A stretch of 37,541 nucleotides of DNA from Candidatus Latescibacterota bacterium (GCA_021295655.1 JAGWBX010000019.1:37209-74749); one strand, 5' to 3'; positions 9,185 to 17,760 are shown, numbered from the stretch's first letter. Numbers and translations: made by a program. The notes: generated by a model not told the origin, from the letters alone.

Positions 9185-9453
9185 AAGATCCTCTTAAGGA
9201 ACCCGCCGTAGGCGGGGAATCTGGGGAGGCGTGGATGTTGAATTCGATTTTCGTCTTCAGGTTTATTCTGATCGCTGCTTTTCAACGGACTGTTAAGGGG
9301 AATGACCCGCTCCCGCTTTTAGATATTTTATATATAGAGAAATTCTATAAATAATATAGTAATTATTCATTTGTCAAATATATAAATGTACCTATCTTTT
9401 TACCCAGCTCATGTCTATATCGGCAGGTTCTTACCCGCAAAAGGAGTTTCTCA
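9185..9453 (+). promoter_or_regulatory. Divergent lysR/ino1 control region, AT-rich
   Basis: This is the intergenic space between the lysR start and the inositol-phosphate synthase start. The part at 9320-9400 is strikingly AT-rich against GC-rich neighbours. It contains an imperfect dyad ATAGAGAAATTCTAT (about 9335-9349) that fits the loose T-N11-A shape of LysR sites. A possible + strand promoter has TTGTCA at 9371-9376 and TATCTT at 9393-9398, with a 16-bp spacer. A small perfect hairpin, CCCGCC-GTA-GGCGGG, at 9202-9216 lies in the lysR leader. The ribosome site AAAGGAG is at 9440-9446. These sites are inferences from consensus only. Confidence 0.4.
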
Positions 9454-10536
9454 ATGGCCAGGAAAGTCCGCGTTGCCATCGTCGGCGTTGGCAATTGCGC
9501 ATCTTCTCTCGTACAGGGCGTCCAATATTACGGGGATGCTCCTGAAGACAGTTTCATTCCCGGGCTGATGCATCCCGAACTGGGCGGCTATCACATCCGC
9601 GACGTCGAATTTTCGGCCGCGTTCGACATTGACGCGAACAAGGTGGGCAAAGACCTCAGCGAAGCGGTCTTCACCGAGCCCAACAACACCGTCAAATTCG
9701 CGGACGTTCCCCACCTCGACGTTCCCGTTCAGCGCGGTATGACTCACGACGGTCTTGGACGTTATCTCAGCGAAGTCATTCAGAAGGCGGATGGAAACAC
9801 GGTGGACGTGGCAGAGGTTCTCAAAGCCACGGGAACCGACGTGGTTGTCAACTATCTGCCCGTAGGCAGCGAAGAAGCCACAAAGTGGTACGTGGAGCAG
9901 GTTCTTCAGGCAGGCTGCGGTTTTGTGAACTGCGTGCCCGTCTTTATTGCGAGTGCGGGGCACTGGCCGGAACGATTCGAAAAACGCGGCCTGCCCATCA
10001 TTGGTGACGATATCAAATCGCAGGTCGGGGCAACCATCGCCCACCGGGTTCTCACACGGCTCTTTCGTGAGCGAGGCGTCAAACTTACCCGCACCTACCA
10101 GTTGAACTTTGGCGGGAATACCGACTTTTACAACATGCTGGAACGTTCACGGCTGGAGTCCAAGAAGATCAGCAAAACCAACGCCGTGACTTCCCAGCTT
10201 GACTACGACATGGGCGAGGCGAACGTGCACGTTGGCCCCAGCGATCATGTGCCGTGGCTCGAAGACCGGAAGTGGTGCCACATCCGGATGGAGGGTGAAA
10301 CCTTTGGCGGCGTGCCGCTCAACCTGGAACTGAAGCTGGAAGTCTGGGACTCACCCAACTCTGCGGGCGTGGTCATCGACGCGGTTCGTTGCTGCAAACT
10401 GGGTCTGGAACACGGCCTGAAGGGTCCGTTGCCGGGCCCGTCATCCTACTTTATGAAAACCCCGCCGGAGCAGTTCAGCGACGACGAGGCCCGGGAAATG
10501 GTGGAAGATTTCATTCTGCAATACGGGCGGAAATAG
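9454..10536 (+). CDS. ino1: Inositol-3-phosphate synthase
   Basis: A 360-residue enzyme that converts glucose 6-phosphate to 1L-myo-inositol 3-phosphate with bound NAD, the first step to inositol lipids, compatible solutes or mycothiol-like compounds. The N-terminal dinucleotide motif [13 protein letters not shown] is present. So are the signature '[15 protein letters not shown]', the substrate-site segment '[12 protein letters not shown]' and 'KISKTNAV', and the C-terminal '[11 protein letters not shown]' characteristic of short prokaryotic (actinobacterial-type) Ino1. The length matches that class (about 360 residues, against about 530 in yeast). It is preceded by an AAAGGAG site, reads alone, and ends at a clear terminator, so it is probably a single-gene unit. 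The divergent LysR gene may regulate it. Confidence 0.95.
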   Translation: MARKVRVAIVGVGNCASSLVQGVQYYGDAPEDSFIPGLMHPELGGYHIRDVEFSAAFDIDANKVGKDLSEAVFTEPNNTVKFADVPHLDVPVQRGMTHDGLGRYLSEVIQKADGNTVDVAEVLKATGTDVVVNYLPVGSEEATKWYVEQVLQAGCGFVNCVPVFIASAGHWPERFEKRGLPIIGDDIKSQVGATIAHRVLTRLFRERGVKLTRTYQLNFGGNTDFYNMLERSRLESKKISKTNAVTSQLDYDMGEANVHVGPSDHVPWLEDRKWCHIRMEGETFGGVPLNLELKLEVWDSPNSAGVVIDAVRCCKLGLEHGLKGPLPGPSSYFMKTPPEQFSDDEAREMVEDFILQYGRK

Positions 10537-10585
10537 CCGGGCCTCGACGGATCAATCGGATCGACCATTTTTCCGTTTTGGGGTC

Positions 10586-10636
10586 GTTCCGGACAACCGG
10601 AACAAAAATGGGCCGCCGAATTCAGGGCGGCCCTTT
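10586..10636. terminator. Bidirectional intrinsic terminator after ino1
   Basis: Two adjacent perfect hairpins lie between convergent genes. The first is GTTCCGG-ACAA-CCGGAAC (10586-10603). The second is GGGCCGCC (10610-10617) paired with GGCGGCCC (10626-10633). The second stem is followed by TTT on the + strand. On the - strand it is followed by ATTTTTG (the complement of CAAAAAT at 10603-10609), so it can stop transcription from both ino1 and the - strand lipoprotein gene that ends at 10657. Confidence 0.75.
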
Positions 10637-10656
10637 CCGTATCCGTTTGGACCACG

Positions 10657-12942
10657 CTATACGTTGTCAAGAATCACCACCGCCACAATGTCCCCACCGT
10701 CCTGGTCCACAGCCAGGCCCATGTGTTTCCACTCGCGGTTCAGAATGCTCCGCCTCTGTGCTGCGCTGTGCATCATAAAGGTGAATACCTCCTCAACGGA
10801 AGGACCCCGCGTGAAACTCTCCGCGCCCCAGGCCGTCGGTTCTGTCGCGTGACCGCCCGACGATAAGGCATCCCACAGCCTCGCCCGAGCCGCATCCATC
10901 AGCTGTGGATGTGCCTCGAGGGCCGGTAGCTCCAGACGGCTGCGCGCCGCCTGGATCATTCGGGAAAGTCTGCTTCGGGCGTCTTCCGGGCCTCGATACG
11001 GCATCACCGCGAGTACCAATTTCCCGAGCGGCGGCGGATTTCCAACGACCAGGGACCGGTCCGCCACAACGGCGGACCCTTCGGCGAGTTGCGCCAGGAC
11101 CTGTACGCGGTAGTTGCCCGATGCCGCCAGGACACTTTCCGGGAATACACAGGAAAACCGTCCGTCCGTCCGCTTGACGGGCAAGTCAAACACATTGCCA
11201 TCGGGCAGACGGAAAACCGCCGCCATCAGGTCATCGAAATCGGGGCTTATGGCGCCCGCCACCCGCAGGCGACCCCCTGGCGGCAGTCGGCCCGGTGTTT
11301 CGTCGACGTCCGCGAGATCATCTCTCAACCGTCCCCAGTACCCGTAGGCATTCACAAAGGTCTTGATCCGCGTCCCATCCGGAAACTCCTCAACGTGGTT
11401 GCCTTCCGGGTCGCTCTGAAAACGGCGGCCGTCCGGAAACGTCTCCAGGCGATTGCCACGGGCGTCGGTCTGTACCTCCCGGCCGTCGGGGAACACCTCC
11501 AGGCGGACGCCGTCGGCGCCGGTCTGCACCTCGCGCCCGTCCGGGAACATCTCGACGGTCAACCCATCCGCATGGCGTTCGATGCGTGCGCCGTCCGGTT
11601 TTTGAATAACCGATGATCCGTCCTTCAGGAAGGTTCGCCTGGTCCCGTCTATAAATACCTCCACCCGCTCGCCGTCCGTTCCGCGCTGCACACGCCGCCC
11701 GTCTGCGAATTCTTCGAGTACCGTACCGTCCAGTGTCCGGGTAAGCCGCCGTCCGTTCGGGAACACGGTCACCCGATGCCCCTCACCGGTTACGGCAACG
11801 ATTCGGCCGTCCGCGTATCGGGTCTCCGTCATTCCCTCGGGAAACGTCATTTCCACGGTACCGTTCCTGCGTTTTACACGGAGGGTGCCGTCCTCGAATC
11901 GCGTCTTCTCGCTGCCGTCGGGAAAGATCGTCCGCCTTGTTCCGGTCTTGAAGTGCTGAACAATGCGTCCGTCGGCAAAACGCTCTTCCCGGTTGCCGTC
12001 CGCGAATGAGGCGGCGATTCTACCGTTCGGATGCGTCACCCTCACGTTCCCCCTCGCATCCGTCATTTCGATTCTGCCGTCGGCGTAGCGATTTTCACGC
12101 GCGCCGCCGGGCAATTCCAGTTCCACGCGTCCGTCCGGGAACACCATTCGCTGCCTGCCGTCCGGAAACGTGGTCCACTCCCGTCCGTCTTTGTATTTTC
12201 GTCTGCGCATGCCCGGACCGGGCATTGTCTTGCTCCTGGGCTTTGGCCACACGCCTGCCAGCACCCGCAAATACCCATCGGGTGGCATCTCGGCGCGTAC
12301 CCCGGACCGGTGGCGGAGCCGGGGAAAAATGCTTTGATGGACGCCCACGGCATCTTCAAGAATCAAGTCGTTCTCTGCCGGGTTTCCAGCGGGGAGGGCC
12401 AATCGGTCGTAGACGTGAGGGTGCAGATGCAGGTAAAGATACTGAAACCTGCCCAGCGTTTCGCCTTCTTCGCTTCCGACGACCGTGCCGGTACCAATGA
12501 TGGATGCAACCATCGCCCCAGAGTCGGTACGGCCTTCGGCCAGCCACGCTTCCGGAGCCCGATACTCCCTGTCCTGCCACTGAATGGTCAGGTTTTCCAC
12601 GGGCCGTACGGTGTCCATCTGCACCGCGTAAGCCCGGAACGGGACGAAGATCAGGTCCCCTGCGAAAACCACGGGCGACGATACCAGCGGCCACCACGAT
12701 CGGTTTGTCTCCTCGTTGGTCACGCTGTCCCGCTGCACCCGGACCAGCCTTCCCTCCGATACGACCGCTTCCGCTGTATATCCGCCGGCGGCCTTTACGT
12801 AATCGGCCACAGTCCATTCCGGCTTGTGGGTATAAGGGCCCGGGCGCGCCACTGCGCCGGAAAGGGTAACCGCCGCCTCGTCCCCGGAACAGGCCGACAG
12901 AAGGAGAACCAGAACCAGCCGGATTGGCGGGTTGACGTTCAT
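10657..12942 (-). CDS. Lipoprotein: SLBB + 31 CPAP/TCP10 G-box-like repeats + CAP domain
   Basis: A 761-residue exported lipoprotein with lipobox LLSAC; Cys18 is the acylated residue and the peptide has a short hydrophobic core. Residues about 24-100 look like an SLBB beta-grasp domain (SGAVARPGPY... VADYVKAAGGY). Residues 251-529 are exactly 31 consecutive 9-residue units of the form x-D-G-R/T-x-x-x-x-F with Gly at position 3, such as PDGREVQTG. This pattern is the one known from the G-box (Tcp10_C family) of the eukaryotic centriole protein CPAP, which forms a long free-standing beta sheet. Residues about 658-761 resemble a CAP/SCP-like domain (MIQAARSRLELPAL... HMGLAVDQ). The ribosome site GGAG is 6 nt before the ATG. 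It follows the GWxTD protein gene on the same strand after a 97-bp gap. The family of each end domain is likely; the function is unknown. Confidence 0.82.
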   Translation of the reverse strand: MNVNPPIRLVLVLLLSACSGDEAAVTLSGAVARPGPYTHKPEWTVADYVKAAGGYTAEAVVSEGRLVRVQRDSVTNEETNRSWWPLVSSPVVFAGDLIFVPFRAYAVQMDTVRPVENLTIQWQDREYRAPEAWLAEGRTDSGAMVASIIGTGTVVGSEEGETLGRFQYLYLHLHPHVYDRLALPAGNPAENDLILEDAVGVHQSIFPRLRHRSGVRAEMPPDGYLRVLAGVWPKPRSKTMPGPGMRRRKYKDGREWTTFPDGRQRMVFPDGRVELELPGGARENRYADGRIEMTDARGNVRVTHPNGRIAASFADGNREERFADGRIVQHFKTGTRRTIFPDGSEKTRFEDGTLRVKRRNGTVEMTFPEGMTETRYADGRIVAVTGEGHRVTVFPNGRRLTRTLDGTVLEEFADGRRVQRGTDGERVEVFIDGTRRTFLKDGSSVIQKPDGARIERHADGLTVEMFPDGREVQTGADGVRLEVFPDGREVQTDARGNRLETFPDGRRFQSDPEGNHVEEFPDGTRIKTFVNAYGYWGRLRDDLADVDETPGRLPPGGRLRVAGAISPDFDDLMAAVFRLPDGNVFDLPVKRTDGRFSCVFPESVLAASGNYRVQVLAQLAEGSAVVADRSLVVGNPPPLGKLVLAVMPYRGPEDARSRLSRMIQAARSRLELPALEAHPQLMDAARARLWDALSSGGHATEPTAWGAESFTRGPSVEEVFTFMMHSAAQRRSILNREWKHMGLAVDQDGGDIVAVVILDNV
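11356..12192 (-). repeat. 31 x 27-bp tandem repeat encoding G-box-like units
   Basis: The coding sequence for residues 251-529 of the lipoprotein is a continuous series of 27-bp units with no insertion or deletion between them. On the + strand each unit shows a recurring CCGTC(C/G)G core, the complement of the Asp-Gly-Arg codons. Units are diverged at the DNA level except for a few near-identical ones around 11470-11560, which suggests old repeats with some recent duplication. Confidence 0.85.
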
Positions 12943-13039
12943 GGATCGCTCCGCGACAGGCCTTGTTGATGCCCGATAATTCCCGATGTCGTCGGGTATT
13001 CCATCGTGTTCCGCCCGATCCCTCGAAGTGAGAACCTTC

Positions 13040-15505
13040 CTACCTGATCGTCAATCTCGTGGTTCCGGTCGTCGTTTGTCCCGACACCTGGTCCGTTACG
13101 GTCACCCGCAGGAGTTTTTCACCAGGATCGGAAGCGGCCATGTCCAGCTCCACGTATCCCTGGTCGTCTTCACGGTTCCCGACGTGGGCGTATTCGATCG
13201 AAATCGACGCCCGATCGTGCTGCCGGACATTCAGCAGTCTGCCGATTCCTCCTCGAATGCGGGCGCCAATCGATTCGCTCAACGCCGACCTCATTTCGTA
13301 GGACACCCGGTAGCGGGTGGCTCCGAACTCGTCGCGCTTCAGGTTGTAGACTTCGTAGTAGATGAAGACAGATTGCCCTCGCACGTACGTCCGCGTGGGA
13401 TTGGGAACGACCTGGACGTCCCCCTTGCGGAATCGATCGTCCTTTGCGGGTTGGATGGACGCGGCCAGCTGGATGCCGCTCAGCCTCAGATAACCGCGGG
13501 CATATGACGGCAACATGACATGCTGCTCGTAGACCTGGGATCTGCCCGTACCGGTGTCGATAACCTGGACGGACATCCGGTATCTGCCGGGCGGCGCCGA
13601 AACCCGGAACATCTCCGGAACGTACGCTTTTCGGGCAGTATCTGACGGGACATCCGAAAACAGCTCAAATTCCCCGTCCCTCCGCAGCACCCGCTCGTTC
13701 GCTTCGTTGTAAAGCGCCACGCCGTTCTTCAAGCGGGCCGTTGGCTTTCCGTCGAATCCCGGAGAGAACGAAAGCTCCCAGAGAGGTATTCCGTAGTACA
13801 CTTCGAGATTCGAGGCGTCCTGCGCCCCCTTGAAGCCCGCCGAGTCGAAGAAATACGCCAGCGGACCCGTGGCGAACGTGGGCCTGTAGAGTACGGGCAC
13901 CCGTCGCCCCACCTGATCCAGTTTCAGTTTGGGATTCATGCGCTGCCATGTATACAGGTGTCGGGAGTGTCCGCCCTTCCCGCTGGGCATATCTGCAAAT
14001 TTGAAAGACGTCTGTCCCAGCGTGCGGGTGAAGGTAATCTCCATCCCGGGACCCACGTCCGTATAAATCCAGTATTCCCAGACTTTTCCGTAGACGGGGT
14101 ACACCGGCCAGCCCAGAATGCTGGACGTCATCCGCAACTTGCCGGAAAGATCGCCCGACCCGTCGCTCAACTGCACCGCCCGGTAGCCGCCGGTTGCGGT
14201 CCGCGTGACGCCGGCTTCCTCCGATTCACGCAGCGCTTCACTGATGGGTCCCAGAACACTCGCCTCGCCGAGGCCTCCCACCCTTCCTCCGTGAGACGTC
14301 GTTTCGCTGTTTCGCACCCTGAGCATGTGGGATAATGCGTCGCCGGCATGGAGTGCGATCCTTTCCTTGATCCTGATTGCCTTCGGGTCGGTTTCGAACC
14401 GGATGTTTTCAGAACTGCTCACGTGGGCGGGACGGCCGTAGCGGACGTAGACGTCGCCGCGCACGTCCCACGGGAACCGGTCTTTTCCAAAATGCTCCAG
14501 GGAGAATGCCACCCGGCGGTAATGTTCCAGCTTCTGCTCGTTCGCGGCCGTTGCGGGGGCAGGGTCTCTCCCCGCCCAGTATGCTTCGGAAAGTGTCTTC
14601 CATTCAGCCGGGGCAGCCGCTTCAAACCGCTCCCGCTCCCCGGCTTCCGCCACCTTGCGCAGGTCGTAAAATACGGTTTGCGTGTCCGCACCCAGGTGCT
14701 CGAGATACCGGTCGAACAGGACGTCGGCGCGGTCGAATTCACGTTGCTTCAGGTATGCTTCGGCAAGTGCCACGAGCGACCGCTGCTGCAGGGGGCTGCC
14801 GGATTCCACAAGCGGCGTGAGAACCGGTACGGCCTCATCGGCCCGCTTCAGTTCCGTCAATACTTCCCCCAGATCCAGCCGCGCTTCCGCGTGATCCGGG
14901 TTCACTTCGAGTTGCCTCCGAAAAGCCGCTTCCGCCTTTTCGCGCTGGACGTACTCTCCCGCTTCTCCCTTCTTGTAAATGCGACCGATACGAAACCAGA
15001 CGTCCGAATGCGCCGGAACGATTTTTGAAAGTCGCCTGTACGCCATCAGCTCTTTGGTGTCGCCAATCTCCCGGTACGCCCTGGCCAGATTGTAGTAGGC
15101 CCGGGCATAGGTTCGGTCCACCGAAATCGCATCCTGGAAGTATCTGATTGCCCACTGCAACCCCTTTTCTTTCCGCATGTACACCAGCCCCAACCCATTG
15201 TGGGCGGGACCGTATTTCCTTTTCCGGCGCCTGGCATCCATGAACGCGTCTTCCGCCGCATCCAGGTCGCCGCGCTGCAGATACACGTGACCGATGCCAA
15301 CCAGTGAAGGCGCATGTTTCCTGTTGATTCCAAGCGCTTGCCTGAATTTTTCCAGCGCGGCGTCCGGGTCTCCCGCCTCGAACAGGCGCATGCCATCGCT
15401 GTAAAGCGTCTCCACCGGCGTCTGATGGGCGTCGGTGGATTCGGCACGGGTGTCGCTTGCCGTACTCAGCACGATTGACATCGTGAACGCCAGAATGTAT
15501 CTCAT
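13040..15505 (-). CDS. Exported TPR and GWxTD-domain protein
   Basis: An 821-residue protein with signal peptide MRYILAFTMSIVLSTASDTRA. About six tetratricopeptide repeats follow (first about 270 residues). The GWxTD-type region comes next: 'YWAGRDPAPATAANE', 'YRRVAFSLEHFG' and 'RGDVYVRYGRP', the counterpart of the usual FWxxRDPxPxT ... GxxYIxYGxP. A long beta-rich C-terminal half ends with 'KLLRVTVTDQVSGQTTTGTT'. GWxTD proteins are common, and functionally obscure, in Acidobacteria and FCB-type phyla. I chose the start at 15505 because GGAGGG sits 8 nt upstream and the signal peptide begins there; the frame is open to 15541. It is probably co-transcribed with the downstream G-box lipoprotein, so the pair may act together in the envelope. 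Confidence 0.82.
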   Translation of the reverse strand: MRYILAFTMSIVLSTASDTRAESTDAHQTPVETLYSDGMRLFEAGDPDAALEKFRQALGINRKHAPSLVGIGHVYLQRGDLDAAEDAFMDARRRKRKYGPAHNGLGLVYMRKEKGLQWAIRYFQDAISVDRTYARAYYNLARAYREIGDTKELMAYRRLSKIVPAHSDVWFRIGRIYKKGEAGEYVQREKAEAAFRRQLEVNPDHAEARLDLGEVLTELKRADEAVPVLTPLVESGSPLQQRSLVALAEAYLKQREFDRADVLFDRYLEHLGADTQTVFYDLRKVAEAGERERFEAAAPAEWKTLSEAYWAGRDPAPATAANEQKLEHYRRVAFSLEHFGKDRFPWDVRGDVYVRYGRPAHVSSSENIRFETDPKAIRIKERIALHAGDALSHMLRVRNSETTSHGGRVGGLGEASVLGPISEALRESEEAGVTRTATGGYRAVQLSDGSGDLSGKLRMTSSILGWPVYPVYGKVWEYWIYTDVGPGMEITFTRTLGQTSFKFADMPSGKGGHSRHLYTWQRMNPKLKLDQVGRRVPVLYRPTFATGPLAYFFDSAGFKGAQDASNLEVYYGIPLWELSFSPGFDGKPTARLKNGVALYNEANERVLRRDGEFELFSDVPSDTARKAYVPEMFRVSAPPGRYRMSVQVIDTGTGRSQVYEQHVMLPSYARGYLRLSGIQLAASIQPAKDDRFRKGDVQVVPNPTRTYVRGQSVFIYYEVYNLKRDEFGATRYRVSYEMRSALSESIGARIRGGIGRLLNVRQHDRASISIEYAHVGNREDDQGYVELDMAASDPGEKLLRVTVTDQVSGQTTTGTTRLTIR

Positions 15506-15648
15506 CTTGCGACCCTCCGCACGAGAACGGCTGTGGCGCACCGGTCAGTTGAACACGCATCCATGAAAGACACGATGTTTCGGGAGAGGGTTCCGTGAAA
15601 AACCGCGGTGCGCGTCGCGTTGCGTCAACCCCCGGGTCTCAGGGCGGT

Positions 15649-16509
15649 TCAGCTTCTGAGCGGACCCATCTCCGAGGCGCGCGCCACGTCCCCCAGTTCG
15701 GCCGCCGTCGCCGCGCCGCTGGAAATCGTACTGACCCTCGGGTCGGCAAGGACGTACCGGAACGCATTGCGTGCAACCGTTCCGGGTTCGTCCCGGAGGC
15801 GTGAGATGATCGCCTCCGCTTCGGCGCGGTCGCCCGGGTCCTGCAGGTTCCGGAGTGCGGCCTTTCGCCGGGGTTCATCGGAAAAAAGCCCACCGGCGAG
15901 CACAGTCGCAACGACAATGCCCATGCCGCTTGCGGCTGCCGCCGGTATGACCGTTTCCGCGGCCTTCTGCGAACAGGGGTGGTAATCGTGAAAAACGAGA
16001 AGGGTCTCGAATTCGCCCGTGCGTGCGAGTTTCGCCAGAAGGGGGATGGCCCTGTCCGTAATGCCGATATGTTCGCAAAGGCCGCGCTTCTGCGCCTCCC
16101 GCAGGCCTTCCAGGGTCCCTCCCCGTTCCAGGATGCGTTGCCAGCCGGCTTCGCTCACCTGATGGATCTGCGCCGAAAAGAGCCTCGATATTCGCAGCCG
16201 CTTCAGGCTTCGTTCAAGGCTTCGCAATGCGCTGTCACGCCGATAGTCGAAGTCTTTGGGGTCGAATCCGACCTTTGTTGCGACGTGCATGCGGGTTCCC
16301 GCGGCCTCAAGCGCGGCGCCGAACAGCGCTTCGCTTCTGCCGTAAAGGGGCGCGGTGTCGATATAATTGATCCCCAGTTCGTCCGCACGGCGGACGATCT
16401 CGACCGCGTTTTCCCGCTCGCGTTCGGGATCCGGCCCTCCGATGTACGCGCCGCCCAGGCTGACCTCGCTGACGCGGATGCCCGTGTTGCCGAACGGACG
16501 GTATCGCAT
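15649..16509 (-). CDS. Aldo/keto reductase family oxidoreductase
   Basis: A 286-residue TIM-barrel NADPH-dependent reductase. It opens MRYRPFGNTGIRVSEVSLGG, the usual family start. The catalytic Asp and Tyr are in 'YIDTAPLYGRSE', the Lys in 'VATKVGF' and the His in 'AQIHQV'. The substrate is not predictable; the sequence is nearest in style to the YghZ/L-fucose-dehydrogenase-like branch. The His motif is usually LHxP/D, so the active-site edge is somewhat unusual. The gene is on the same strand as the GWxTD gene with a 143-bp gap, and lies 75 bp downstream of the antitoxin gene. No operon link is obvious. Confidence 0.88.
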   Translation of the reverse strand: MRYRPFGNTGIRVSEVSLGGAYIGGPDPERERENAVEIVRRADELGINYIDTAPLYGRSEALFGAALEAAGTRMHVATKVGFDPKDFDYRRDSALRSLERSLKRLRISRLFSAQIHQVSEAGWQRILERGGTLEGLREAQKRGLCEHIGITDRAIPLLAKLARTGEFETLLVFHDYHPCSQKAAETVIPAAAASGMGIVVATVLAGGLFSDEPRRKAALRNLQDPGDRAEAEAIISRLRDEPGTVARNAFRYVLADPRVSTISSGAATAAELGDVARASEMGPLRS

Positions 16510-16562
16510 TTCGCTTCCCTCCGGCCAGAGGTGTGGCCGAAGTCATAAGATGTGTACTCTAC

Positions 16563-16582
16563 TTCGACGCCCAAGCGTCGAA
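16563..16582. repeat. Perfect 8-bp hairpin between antitoxin and reductase genes
   Basis: TTCGACGC (16563-16570), loop CCAA, GCGTCGAA (16575-16582). It ends 2 bp from the antitoxin stop. There is no T-tract on the - strand side, so it is not a classical terminator. It may act as an mRNA 3' barrier or as a binding site. Confidence 0.4.
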
Positions 16583-16584
16583 AA

Positions 16585-16821
16585 TTAGAGTTCGTCTTCC
16601 GGTAGAGGAGGTCGTTCAGGCACTTGATCCAGGATACCTTTAAGGGCCCCCTCTTTTGCTCGACCTGCTCTGGCGGACAAATACGCTTCGGTTAATATAG
16701 CTGAGACTTTCTCCGACACCGCGGTCGAAATACACTGATTGATAGAAACTCCGTCGAGTTTGGCGATCTTTTTGATATGACGATGGATAGAATCGGGCAA
16801 TCGCAGGTTTAATGCACCCAT
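16585..16821 (-). CDS. Ribbon-helix-helix antitoxin (HicB/CopG-like)
   Basis: A 78-residue protein that begins MGALNLRLPDSIHRHIKKIA, followed by LDGVSINQCISTAVSEKV. The strand-helix-helix pattern and the 'SINQ' turn are those of the RHH antitoxins usually called HicB-family. These are often encoded just after a PIN-domain toxin ('toxin component, PIN family'). Here the ATG overlaps the stop of an upstream frame by 1 bp (TAATG), and that frame encodes the C-terminus of a PIN domain. The antitoxin looks intact, so it may be an orphan that still binds DNA. The gene is visibly more AT-rich than the reductase next to it. Confidence 0.72.
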   Translation of the reverse strand: MGALNLRLPDSIHRHIKKIAKLDGVSINQCISTAVSEKVSAILTEAYLSARAGRAKEGALKGILDQVPERPPLPEDEL

Positions 16822-17009
16822 TACAGCTCCTCCAATAATCGCCTTGGGGTGATCGCTCGAATACCGAACGCCGTCGCTCGCTTGAAATCTCCGACATTAT
16901 GGGTGACAATCGTTGAGGTGGCGGAGGCCACCGCGGTTCCGTTCCTCCCGAGTTCGTTATGACACCGCAGGATCGTTGGTCGTACCTCCCCGGCGCGGAC
17001 GATCGCGGC
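16821..17009 (-). pseudogene. Decayed PIN-domain toxin, C-terminal fragment
   Basis: Reading upstream of the antitoxin on the - strand gives a frame ending ...STIVTHNVGDFKRATAFG and then IRAITPRRLLEEL, stop. 'IVTHNVGDF' and 'ITPRRLLEEL' match the last strand and helix of PIN-family ribonuclease toxins (typical pattern IVTxNxxDF ... LTPxEFL). An in-frame stop at 17010-17012 leaves only about 62 codons, against roughly 130-150 for a full toxin. The N-terminal catalytic acids are missing, and I could not recover them in the other frames nearby. The operon order toxin then antitoxin, with TAATG coupling, fits the family. The toxin is probably dead. Confidence 0.62.
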
Positions 17010-17100
17010 TCAAGATAAATCAGCACTGAATGAACCGCAAGCCTCACTTCTGAACGACCAGTGGCGCGATGGTACTTCTTGACGTTCTTGATACGGGCCT

Positions 17101-17126
17101 AAGGGGTCTAAGAAAGCCCCTTTTTT
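17101..17126 (+). terminator. Putative intrinsic terminator
   Basis: AAGGGG (17101-17106), a 10-nt loop, then CCCCTT running into TTTT (17117-17126). It has a good T-tract on the + strand, but no intact + strand gene precedes it, so it may be the relic end of a lost gene or a barrier against read-through into the accessory region. Confidence 0.5.
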
Positions 17127-17418
17127 CCACATTTCACACCGACAAAAAAACGCAAGATGGGGAATTGCCTGCGAAACCTCTTACTACCAGCACGTGCTAC
17201 CAACCAGCAGACGTCACAGCGTTCCCGACAACAGATCAGAAGGTGGGTAGCGGGTAGGTCTCGCAGGTTTTGGTGGAGCTGTTTTCTTCTTCTGTCATTT
17301 GATCTCGCATACTCGGACGAAATACTCCACTGATTTTCAAAACCGATTTTCGACAAATATGGTCTTTCGTCTACCTACCACTGGTTTTTCTGGGTTCGTT
17401 GTGAATGATCGGAAAATG

Positions 17419-17439
17419 TCCACTCGCATTGCGGGTGGA
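17419..17439 (+). repeat. Strong hairpin with T-rich tail
   Basis: TCCACTCGC paired with GCGGGTGGA across an ATT loop: a 9-bp stem with one T-G wobble. It is followed by the T-rich stretch ATTCTTATTTT. It could be a weak terminator or attenuator, but no gene reads clearly into it. Confidence 0.35.
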
Positions 17440-17620
17440 TTCTTATTTTCCATAATTGTCACCGGGTCAGCATCTGCCCGAAAAGACCAGTCCGGAAGAG
17501 CAGGTTGCCAGTGATTGATGTCCTGGCTGAAAGGAAACAAGCTGCGTTCTGGCCGTTTGGACTACTGAAACTGACGCTGGTTGGTGTACGTTCATCTTCC
17601 TGCAGTCTTTGTGAGAACAT

Positions 17621-17760
17621 AAGGAGGTGATAAAATGACCGGTCAAGCAGCACGATCAGCGGTGCTCTTCAGGTTTGGCTGAAATAGTCACGAAGGCTGT
17701 AACAGTTTGGCAGTCATCCTTCAATTCATCCGGTTGGCTGAGGATTTTCGGTTAACGTCT
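17621..17760 (+). pseudogene. Possible remnant of a C39 exporter N-terminus
   Basis: AAGGAGGTGAT (17621-17631) is a near-perfect anti-16S match, 7 nt before an ATG at 17635. That ATG opens only a 15-codon frame (stop at 17680-17682). One frame over, the sequence reads VKQHDQRCSSGLAEIVTK, which lines up with LKQHDQSDCGAACLGMICK of the intact C39 exporter at 20245. The 17 bases at 17643-17659 are identical in both copies. The frame is soon broken by a stop. This suggests a decayed second exporter gene, but a chance match cannot be ruled out. Confidence 0.35.

Noticed and set aside
17108..17653. Several 60-82-codon frames on both strands in the AT-rich stretch
   Set aside because: They overlap one another, lack ribosome sites and match no family I recognise.
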